Source: Kazachstania africana CBS 2517
Lineage: Eukaryota; Ascomycota; Saccharomycetes; Saccharomycetales; Saccharomycetaceae
DNA: 64,000 bases
Assembly: GCF_000304475.1 (NCBI RefSeq)
Contig: NC_018944.1
Location: forward strand, 806,001 to 870,000
Direction of reading: 5' to 3'
The notes beneath the pieces are model-generated. The model ran no database searches, was not told where the DNA came from, and worked only from the letters and a program-made list of their open reading frames with translations. The first letter of the stretch is position 1; every line of letters starts with the position of its first letter. Positions 32,401 to 39,488 of the stretch are shown here, in pieces. Made by a program: the position numbers and the translations under genes.

Positions 32401-32464
32401 TATTACCAGCTTCATCTGTAGTAACAACATTCCAATCACCTAAGTCTTTCTGGGATGTGGCCAT
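29423..32464 (-). CDS. SIR3: Sir3/Orc1-family silencing protein (BAH + AAA+), Sir3 type by locus
   Basis: 1013 residues from the ATG at 32464. The open frame runs on to a TTG at 32533, but MATSQKDLGDW aligns with the MAKTLKDL start of Sir3 and Orc1, whose Ala2 is acetylated. The N-terminal BAH domain (about 10-190) is closer to Sir3 than Orc1, with VEIWAFSYLRWFELKP and TAELTEIWLKDFIGVANI. A long acidic/Ser-rich linker follows. The AAA+ region (about 600-800) keeps a complete Walker A, GGPTGSGKT (Lys634), which S. cerevisiae Sir3 has lost. Walker B is altered (ITLDSLD instead of a DELD type). A winged-helix-like C-terminus follows. Flanks RPS1 and ECM7 match the SIR3 locus. It may act in silent chromatin, or keep Orc1-like ATP binding. 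Confidence 0.85.
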   Translation of the reverse strand: MATSQKDLGDWNVVTTDEAGNIIFDTSRRSRKRGVKENFYLQRSDNISFRRGDSVIMRDAATDTYSVYLVHEIRQHTLNNVVEIWAFSYLRWFELKPIPYYREFDPDVLLDKRSSAEYLQKLQDEIDKNELYLTAELTEIWLKDFIGVANIYDEYHYISNKSEFRMNKDFYVKYICEPTAENFVKIDIKKEIDRIKTESDPKLSEQHLKRISVPRSRALPLPKPRNKQKKLSQSQPKEVKPNLQSSLSDNASSNKLAFYGSSQPSNIKNNGIKLEAPISNKSAHNKLAAFESNSVTTLATKPVTTPATKPVTKSRIISQSLPYTTAAQQIIDTEINKVQRLIDKEEERITQQVLSKEASEENGSLPQNQSDSSYYTSAEETASTAMEKSGNAEVEKGKTPDNLLNKNTKTGREAQDDDSSDDSPLSTIRKKRRLLGNKSTGSELRRLESSEEPLSIKIEDGEQTEQQKLLSGNGIERDASTTPQSSVTLEDVHTVNPGQNNISEDTILRIREKYTNLMSKVDYLENTDFSNITSFKELIMPSSEIDIAQLENRLRNSRKTENYTDTIYSRLNIRDPINSDITEFENKIIEIVDKMPVLQPRSGEFSRLYTKIFKLLRDCESKAIYIGGPTGSGKTTIVEKCFEELELSAQQNELPIFKRLKVDGYEIINANDCYELVWSQLSGEKLSSGAALESLQFYFANVPRHKKRQIVITLDSLDIMVSKGQDILYNFFNWTTLKNSKLILIAIASNTELPRKLLGEQVSSRIEYDVFTFKPYDKKALYNIACCKLEELNCIKKYWKDMGDNTPRVASREEHGDIRQLDIKIDENTVSSAARKISIMTRNVNDIILVCKKSVDVATTEYLNMQKLTYTRIEKYSDVYSQHISMEHVLKALSQKNDVNNVAYLNNCSLVTKLFLLAMLLKSHKMKEDEVKMKDVIEEIDDLFESDKISKEIKDIRGALFGNEEKINVEVIAWDLIAAELMKFDIIEKSGDSISFKISIDDIKEGISLNLYN

Positions 32465-33789
32465 CTCGATAGTATTCCCAGCTGGTCTCAGATGAGAGTT
32501 CGTGATCTCAACAAAAAAAGGTTTATTTATCAATTAAAAATTTTATAAAATTTTGGTACGCGACTCTAAATAAAAAAGCGTATACGTCTAACGAACTCTT
32601 GAAAATGCAAAGCGGATAGGGTCAGGTAAGTGAACTTATCGTCCGCGTATGATTGTGTGTATCTATACTTGGATGTATTTATGCTGATTGAATATCTAAT
32701 GAGGGACAGCTTATGTTCTTGTAGAGGCGATCAAATATAAAAAATAAAACCGCTCGATGTGGGCAAAGCTTGTGTGGAAGTATCTATATTTTGAGTTGCT
32801 ACATCCATTTTCTACATATATTCCACGACGAGCATTGGACTGTCATTCATCATTGTCGTAGTTCAGAATCTTGCAATCTGCCTGTGTTAATGCACAGGCA
32901 GGCAGAACTTGAAATGTTACGCCTCCCCTAGTCAGAATAAGCTGAATCGAATGCGGATGTGATTAATACCATAGTATACATCTATGTGGTGTTTTCTCGC
33001 GTATATGACATTATTAAGAAGTCGGCTAGTTTCTTGTAGTAACACATTTTTTCTCATTAAAACAACGATTAGAAAGCACTGTGACATAATGGTAAATTCG
33101 AAAAATCCGATATAGTTAAATGTACGTCATTTTGTACACTCTGGAATTATTCTATGTGACCTATATTTTTGTGTCGTATATCCAATATGGAGGTAAAAAT
33201 CGCAAAACACTATCGTTTTGATCGCTTGCTCTACCCTTTGAAAGTTCGTCATGACGATTATTAAGAAAGATAGCTTACACGATAGGGGGATACTGGAAAA
33301 GAGTGTAGCTGAAAGCTTATAGATGTAGCCATAACTCATAAATAATAAGTAGTCCATTACTCCGATAAAATTGTCATAGCCACAGATGCCATGTAAGGAT
33401 ATCTGATTGCGCCACGCCTTTGGGTAAACTTCCCTTTTAGTTCCATAGCAGTCAAACTGTATTAAAATGACCTGCCATCTGATCAGTATCTTATATTAGT
33501 TGCTTAACGCCAGCTTGCACCCAAGGAAATTCATTGCCTTGCAAACTCAATATTTCTGTCACTGTGAGATGTCAGGACCCACACGCAAACTGGTTAATTT
33601 TTCTCTGCTTCCTCTGCGCAGTGTTCTCTTAGATGAGAAAAAAGTCGCACTTGTCACGTGTATTATATTTCTTTTTCCTGGCATATGAAAAAAGCGAAAA
33701 ATTGCTTAGCGTTTTCTTTGATGAGATGCTAAAAATAGAGAGAAGGTAGTTCTAAATACAAGATTCATCACATCTAGTGACGGCTAAAG
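32465..33789. other. Divergent intergenic region SIR3 / ECM7
   Basis: 1.3 kb with no supported gene. It holds a 9-bp perfect inverted repeat with a 6-nt loop (CTGCCTGTG at 32878-32886 and CACAGGCAG at 32893-32901) and a GTCACGTG Cbf1-type site near 33652, about 130 bp before the ECM7 start. The minus frame 33127-33357 has no recognisable family features. Most of the sequence is unexplained. Confidence 0.5.
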
Positions 33790-34983
33790 ATGCGATGGGT
33801 ACGAGCTAAGAGGATTCTTCTGAGGCCCTTTGAGAACCTTTCTTCCCTGGAGAGATTTGTTCAGATAGTGCGACTTGGATCCACTATGCTGATCGTTATT
33901 GTGGGCATAGTGATAACTGCAGGACCTCGAACATTACCCACGAAACTATACATGTCGAAGTTGAATACGTATACGGCAGACATCTCTAATGGTATATTTG
34001 AGGCTCTTGAGAGTTCTATCGAGTCTTCGGGTTCGACGGGTATAAATAATGGTGTTGGTCTTACGACATCGGAAATTCTCATATTGACTTCTTACATTTC
34101 GTCACAATTAACTGATATTCCCGAGTTCGTCATTGCTACATTGTATCAACAGTGTAGAGGTACTTCAGATTATGAGGAAGTGATATTTCCGAATGGGTAT
34201 ATGGAAACGATAAGGAATTCAACGATCAGCGTTTCTTGTTCTAGTCCCTCGTTTTCCTTTATTTTTGATTATAGAGACCTATTAGAAGTTCTAGGATTGA
34301 ATATTGTCTTAGAGTATGCATATGGTACTGCTGCGGCATCAGAAGACTATCAGCGATACATTTCGAAGCGCAGAAACTTGAAAGTTGACATTTTACGACT
34401 GCTATATTTTGTAATAGGATTGGAGTTCCTAAACCTAAATCTCATGATCTGGTATTATTCCATCAAAGGTCGATTCATCAATATAATGACCGAAACAGTA
34501 CTGTTACATTTGATGTCATTTTTAGCGCTGGTTGGCTTCATTTGTGGACTAATTTGTATAATTTCCCTGACGTGGATCAATCTTTCTTTACAAGACAAAG
34601 TTAAAAATGAATTACAAGCTTTTGGGTTTTCGTACCATCTAGGCTCAGCCTGGTTCGTTTGTGTATGGCTTCTAGTAGGGTTACTGGCGGTATCGTGTCT
34701 AATCTGTACTGGTTTAGAATGGTGTATCGCAGAGGTAGATGATGAGCCAGAAACTGGTAACGAACAAATCCTGGGGAGTTACAAATCGGGATTCTTCACA
34801 AACCCCATCGTTGATGAAGATGAACGTGAAATAGACGAAGAAGAAGTACCAGATGAAGATATCCCAGATGAAGAGTTCGAGTTACATAGTCTGATATCTG
34901 CCACGGTCAACGAGCCTGAAGATTACGATTCAGACATCAATTTGCAAAAGCCAATTGTGCCATCCTCTACCATGCATTTCTAA
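33790..34983 (+). CDS. ECM7: Ecm7, claudin-like four-pass membrane protein
   Basis: 397 residues. One hydrophobic segment lies near the N-terminus (about 33-50, STMLIVIVGIVITAG) and three in the second half (about 203-222, 236-264 and 285-310), the layout of the claudin/PalI superfamily. A long extracellular loop separates the first two. The C-terminal tail is cytosolic and very acidic (Asp/Glu-rich, about 345-375). In S. cerevisiae Ecm7 supports high-affinity Ca2+ influx with Mid1 and Cch1. Divergence is high, so identification also depends on position after SIR3 (YLR442C-YLR443W). Confidence 0.85.
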   Translation: MRWVRAKRILLRPFENLSSLERFVQIVRLGSTMLIVIVGIVITAGPRTLPTKLYMSKLNTYTADISNGIFEALESSIESSGSTGINNGVGLTTSEILILTSYISSQLTDIPEFVIATLYQQCRGTSDYEEVIFPNGYMETIRNSTISVSCSSPSFSFIFDYRDLLEVLGLNIVLEYAYGTAAASEDYQRYISKRRNLKVDILRLLYFVIGLEFLNLNLMIWYYSIKGRFINIMTETVLLHLMSFLALVGFICGLICIISLTWINLSLQDKVKNELQAFGFSYHLGSAWFVCVWLLVGLLAVSCLICTGLEWCIAEVDDEPETGNEQILGSYKSGFFTNPIVDEDEREIDEEEVPDEDIPDEEFELHSLISATVNEPEDYDSDINLQKPIVPSSTMHF

Positions 34984-35173
34984 CTGAAATCATCCTTTGT
35001 TTTCACTTGTATATACAAATAAGCATCTCTTATATAGATTTTTTTAATATCATTCGAACTTTTGTAAAAAATAGTCTCGGCGGCTAAAACATTGCAAGTG
35101 TATTTAACGGCAGATACAGCTCAAGTTCATCAAGATTCATAAGAAACGACACAGAAGTGAGAGTCTGTGCGTT
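34984..35173. promoter_or_regulatory. GMC2 promoter with a perfect URS1 (Ume6) element at 35077-35086
   Basis: TCGGCGGCTA at 35077-35086 is the exact complement of the URS1 consensus TAGCCGCCGA. It ends 88 bp before the GMC2 ATG. URS1 bound by Ume6 represses early meiotic genes in vegetative cells and activates them with Ime1. This is strong support for meiotic control. Confidence 0.8.
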
Positions 35174-35771
35174 ATGGTAGATGATATTAGTGAGACAGTA
35201 AGACCTGTTCAAGCATGTGGGGGTGAGGAAGATGGTGGCAATATCGGAGAGTTTGTCGGTAACCATTGGTTGAACAATGCAGAGTTCAAGAAGCAGGTTC
35301 AAGATGAAACTGTGAAGAAGCATGGGGATGTTCTGAAGAAGTTGAAGCAGATATCGGATGTATTCAAAGAATGCAGCAGTGAGAATGAAAAATTCGAGTT
35401 TGACTGGGATTTAGTGTACGATCTCTCGTCTAACTTGATCGAAGAGTATACCAGGGAAGTCGATTCCGCTTTCAATGAGTTGGATTCAGTGAATAAAGTA
35501 TGTGTACATGCGGTAAAAATCCTTGTGAAATCAGATTTGTTTCTGTTATACTAACATGGAAGATTCCAACCAGGAAATTGGACAATGGCAAGAAGGTGGG
35601 TTCGTGATGGACTCTCACAGGGGGGTCATCATGATGAATGAGAGCGAAGCGTGGCTGACCATGAAGGAGAAATATCTGGCACGCAGGCAGGAGGAGTTAC
35701 ATAGATCTGCTAAGGAAATTAGAGAAACCGTCAAGAGGTTGACACACGATAACAATCAGAATAGCGAGTGA
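35174..35771 (+). CDS. GMC2: Gmc2, meiotic synaptonemal-complex assembly protein; two exons
   Basis: Spliced gene: exon 1 35174-35497 (108 codons), intron 35498-35573, exon 2 35574-35771 (65 codons and stop), giving 173 residues. The join is in phase 0. The predicted protein is acidic and helical, with coiled-coil potential in exon 1 (about 45-105) and in the exon 2 tail (EKYLARRQEELHRSAKEIRE). S. cerevisiae Gmc2 (YLR445W, about 188 residues, also intron-containing) works with Ecm11 in SUMO-dependent synaptonemal-complex polymerisation. I place it by position between ECM7 and the YLR446W-like gene, by the intron and by the URS1. The sequence itself is poorly conserved. Unspliced message stops at the TAA inside the branch site. 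Confidence 0.82.
35498..35573 (+). other. Spliceosomal intron of GMC2 (76 nt)
   Basis: Consensus 5' splice site GTATGT (35498-35503), consensus branch site TACTAAC (35549-35555, branch A at 35554) and CAG at 35571-35573, 19 nt after the branch A. The nearer AAG at 35560-35562 is too close to the branch point. All three signals are the strict yeast form, and splicing joins two frames that are open and in phase. Confidence 0.88.
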
Positions 35772-36070
35772 AAGGGGTCCTTGAGAGCCCTCCCCTCTAT
35801 ATTGGCTAAGAGTGAAAACACTCCTTCACGTTGCATAATCGATAATCACCATTTGCAATTGTTGCAAGTCAAGACTCGCTTTGAACTATTTTACTATCCC
35901 AAAGACGTTAAAATCAAACGATCGATAACCAGTATCACCTAGTTGTATTCGCTAAGAGCCATCGATCGTTCCACTACACACGTCGATGGTGAAACTTCCT
36001 AGTTGGTACTCTTCACCTTCCTAATCAGGAAACATAATTTTAGCATGGGGTTCGCGTTTCCGCATGCGGT

Positions 36071-37672
36071 ATGAAATTTCCGAATCAGGTGGGCCAAATC
36101 ACAAATATAAAAATAGAAGGCATCAAAAAAATTCATAAATACTTCGATAATGGTAACATCAAGTTTAAAGAATCGAAGAACTTTGCGAAAACTCGTCCAC
36201 ATTACCCTTTGAAAATGACTGTTAGCATTGAGTCGTTACAATATACCTCTCCGCCGACTTCAGACACATTCAAGAGCGAAACTATGACAGCTTCTATGCT
36301 CGATGAAGATCAAATTCTTTCCGAGTTGACAGAGTTAATGATTCCAAAGGCGTCAGTGAAGCAATTGACCGAAGAATTTGCTTTCCAATTAGAAGAAAGA
36401 TTAATGAAGAGCCACGAATCAATGTTACCTTCAAATTTATCATATACGGGGGTCGTTGCTGAAGACAGATCAAAATTCTATAAATTGCCTTACAATCATA
36501 ATAAAATTTTGTCTGTTGATTTCGGTGGTACCACTTTGAAATTTGCCATCATTAAGACATATCCAATTGCATCCATATTGTATATTGAAGAGTTTGAAAT
36601 AAATGAAAACAAAATAGTAAATCTAAATTTTTTCAAAATTATTATCGAAAGGATCCTTTTGAGATTGACTAGCTTAAACTATGGGAACGTCAACGACTCC
36701 AATTGTCATAATAATACCAATTTGCTATTCAACTATTTCTTCGACAATGACATCATAAACAACAAATTATTAAATATTCCTGTGACAATAACTTTCAGTT
36801 TCCCCATCAATTCCGATTTTAAGATAACATCAATGGGGAAAGGCTATCAATTAACTGACGAAATAAAATCTATGAATATTGTAGAATTATTTCAAAATTT
36901 GTTTGACTTTTATACAGAAAAGTTTCAAGTTCATAACACTTTCAAATTTTCTGTGGATAATAATATTATTAATGATTCCATTGCAGTCCATTTTGCAAAT
37001 AAACTAGCTAAAAAGGAAAACAATAGATCTAGTGAGAAGTTAATTTCATTAATCTTAGGTACAGGTATCAATAGTTGTTTCGAATTGCCAATAAAGAAGT
37101 TACCAGCCTTCAAACAAGAACAAATAATAAGTAAATTTTCCGAGTACCTTGATACGGATATGAAAACTATAGATGAAGATAACATAAATGTCATATTAAA
37201 TTCTGAAGTTGGTTTTCTGGGCAAAGATATTGTAAATTTAACTAACTTCGACTATCAACAGGGTAAAAATGAATTATTTATGCCGCTTGAATTTACTACT
37301 TCGGGGAATTATGTACCAAAGATACTGAAAAAAATATTGGTTCACTATAATATTCTCCCAATTGATGAATTAGAGAAAATCGATGGGAAATTCATAACGA
37401 ATGAGCTTTCAAAAAATTTTGATGGTATAATAGCAAAGATTTGTCAAATTCTCATTAAAAGAGCCTCAATTTACATTGTCTCAGTCATATTTGCTATTGA
37501 ATCAATGATTAATGATCATACACGTATAATTAATGTTGGTTACATTGGGTCATTTTTACAATTTTGTCAATTTTACCAAGAAGAGATTGTAAGAGTCTCT
37601 AACGGATTGGTTAGATTGAACTTTTTGAGAAATAGTAGTATCATTGGTTCATCGATTGCAAATATTGTATAA
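36071..37672 (+). CDS. Hexokinase-family protein of the YLR446W type
   Basis: Up to 533 residues from the ATG at 36071. In-frame ATGs at 36215 and 36284 give starts (MTVSIESL, MTASMLDEDQIL) nearer the S. cerevisiae YLR446W length of about 433, so the first 50-70 residues are doubtful. Hexokinase motifs are present in divergent form: phosphate-binding SVDFGGTTLKFAI, TFSFPINSD, GKGY, INDSIAVHF with the expected catalytic Asp, LGTGINSCFE and a C-terminal GYIGSFL. It is clearly not a standard Hxk1/2 or glucokinase. Whether it phosphorylates sugar is unknown; a meiotic or regulatory role is possible. It lies between GMC2 and VMA6, as in YLR445-447. Confidence 0.85.
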   Translation: MKFPNQVGQITNIKIEGIKKIHKYFDNGNIKFKESKNFAKTRPHYPLKMTVSIESLQYTSPPTSDTFKSETMTASMLDEDQILSELTELMIPKASVKQLTEEFAFQLEERLMKSHESMLPSNLSYTGVVAEDRSKFYKLPYNHNKILSVDFGGTTLKFAIIKTYPIASILYIEEFEINENKIVNLNFFKIIIERILLRLTSLNYGNVNDSNCHNNTNLLFNYFFDNDIINNKLLNIPVTITFSFPINSDFKITSMGKGYQLTDEIKSMNIVELFQNLFDFYTEKFQVHNTFKFSVDNNIINDSIAVHFANKLAKKENNRSSEKLISLILGTGINSCFELPIKKLPAFKQEQIISKFSEYLDTDMKTIDEDNINVILNSEVGFLGKDIVNLTNFDYQQGKNELFMPLEFTTSGNYVPKILKKILVHYNILPIDELEKIDGKFITNELSKNFDGIIAKICQILIKRASIYIVSVIFAIESMINDHTRIINVGYIGSFLQFCQFYQEEIVRVSNGLVRLNFLRNSSIIGSSIANIV

Positions 37673-37708
37673 GAACTTATCCGATACGAAGATATATACA
37701 TATGTATA

Positions 37709-38764
37709 TCAATACACGCTAATGTAATTATTTATCTTGTCCCTTTGATTCTGGGCAATGCACTCGGCAATCCATGTAATGTTTCTAATTTCCTGTTCTT
37801 TTGATTTCAACCAAGCCCATAAAGTTGAAATAGTGAATTGTTGTGTGAATGCATCTTTACAAAGCTGCATTTCAAATTCGTAAAAGAAATCTTCCAAATT
37901 GTTATTTTCCAGAATATTTTTATACTCATAAACTTTGTCCAATGCGACTTTGACACTTTCAAAATCGTTAGCATTAGCTAACAACTCAGTAACGATAGGG
38001 TAGCATTTACCCACGTTTGGTAATAATTCTCTTTTCAAATCTGGATCAATTGCCATTTCATCATTGTGTTGCTGTTGCAAAGAATTCAGGGAGATATTGA
38101 TTGTTCTTCTATCAGCTTCAAAATTTAAAAAGTCCAACATAATTTCCTTTGAAGGCTCAGTCAGTTGTTCGTTTATAAATTTGGTGAAATCTTCCAAATA
38201 TGCCTTATACAATTTATTTCTTACAATTTCAATATTCAAATCATCAAGATCGTTCGCATTACTGAAACAGTCTTTGAAATATGGTGCTAATGGAGTATCG
38301 ATTAATACCATATCGTACAGAGATTCCAAGTCTGTAGCAACACTTAAAGTCGGTAAAGTATCAAACCAACCTAATGGATGGCAACGGTTCAAAATCTCGG
38401 ATTTGTCTCTATTATGGATGGTACCAGTGATCATGAGTGCGACATTATCGATCATGTAGCTGCATTTGATATATTCGACCAATTTCAAATCATTTTTGTC
38501 TGATAGTTGATTTGTAAGGTAATTGAATTCGTTGTACAGTTTCACCGAGGCAGCCTCTGTGATAATAGACGTTGTTAATGTTTTACTGGAGATATTCGAA
38601 AGGAAATTACCGTAATCAGTGGAAGATAATTGTAATTTTAAATCTTCCAATGTTTCACATTGAGTCAAATTTAAATATTGATTAGCCGTAAGAAATCCGT
38701 TCCTATACCCTCTTATTATCCCTTCTATGAACCCATTGTTAACATTGAAGTAAACGCAGTCCAT
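37709..38764 (-). CDS. VMA6: Vma6, V-ATPase V0 subunit d
   Basis: 351 residues (family about 345-351). Almost continuous resemblance to yeast Vma6: FNVNNGFIEGIIRGYRNG, LTQCETLEDLKLQLSSTDYG, MITGTIHNRDK, HPLGWFDTLPTLSVATDLE and the C-terminal IRNITWIAECIAQNQRDKIN. Subunit d caps the proteolipid ring and couples it to the central stalk during vacuolar acidification. It has no membrane segment. It is convergent with the YLR446W-like gene (36 bp) and divergent from AGO1. Confidence 0.97.
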   Translation of the reverse strand: MDCVYFNVNNGFIEGIIRGYRNGFLTANQYLNLTQCETLEDLKLQLSSTDYGNFLSNISSKTLTTSIITEAASVKLYNEFNYLTNQLSDKNDLKLVEYIKCSYMIDNVALMITGTIHNRDKSEILNRCHPLGWFDTLPTLSVATDLESLYDMVLIDTPLAPYFKDCFSNANDLDDLNIEIVRNKLYKAYLEDFTKFINEQLTEPSKEIMLDFLNFEADRRTINISLNSLQQQHNDEMAIDPDLKRELLPNVGKCYPIVTELLANANDFESVKVALDKVYEYKNILENNNLEDFFYEFEMQLCKDAFTQQFTISTLWAWLKSKEQEIRNITWIAECIAQNQRDKINNYISVY

Positions 38765-39488
38765 TGTTGTCCGTTTAAAGCCACGTAGGTCACCTTACTG
38801 TCATCTTATACACCACATTATGTGTATGTAATCTATACAAGTTTCTTTAACTCTCAGCCCGGGATACTATTAGACTCTGATATGTCATTGTATACGTTGT
38901 GAGGTTGTTTTAAAACAATTAAGAATCCATCATAAACAGCGCCATAAGAGCCCCACACCACTGACCATCCACCCAATGGCTATCAATTGGCATGTGACTA
39001 CGTTTCCCAGTGGTTGCGCTTCCCAGTGGTGTGGGACTGTTGCTGGATAGGCGTTGCGACAAGAAAACGGCAAGTTGCGATGGAGGCCTATTGCAGTGAG
39101 CGTTCTGGATGCATCGAGCACTCTGGAGACACAGTCTAAGGCCTTTTCCATGGCCAGGAACACATAGGAGGTCGGGAACTGTGAAGATCATCAGCTGGAA
39201 TCTCTGCGTCTGCAGCATCCTGCATTGACCAGCACTGATACAACACTAAGAGTCCTAGAAGCAGTCAAACACTTCCAAGAGTAGCACGATTCCAGGCAAT
39301 TGGCGTCTCAATCGGTTGAACAGACTTCTTTTCACTCCCATGGCATATGTTAGAGGATTTCCGCCAATTTTTTCAGTTTCATCTTGAATACTCGAGATGA
39401 AAAACTCGTCGTGGTCGAGTATACAATTCGATCAAGCGTTACTCGCGTAAGCAAGCCCAATATAACGTCCTAACGCGACAGTTACACT
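38765..39488. other. VMA6-AGO1 divergent region with a GC-rich core
   Basis: 724 bp. The centre (about 38930-39330) is clearly richer in G+C than its surroundings and contains short repeats such as TTCCCAGTGG at about 39005 and again near 39030. Overlapping minus frames of 77 and 99 codons here have no family resemblance. S. cerevisiae carries RPL6B beside VMA6; I saw no trace of it. Both promoters must lie in this gap. Confidence 0.4.

Noticed and set aside
32465..32533. SIR3 frame extended upstream to position 32533
   Set aside because: The extension begins with TTG, and the ATG at 32464 starts exactly where Sir3 and Orc1 proteins start.
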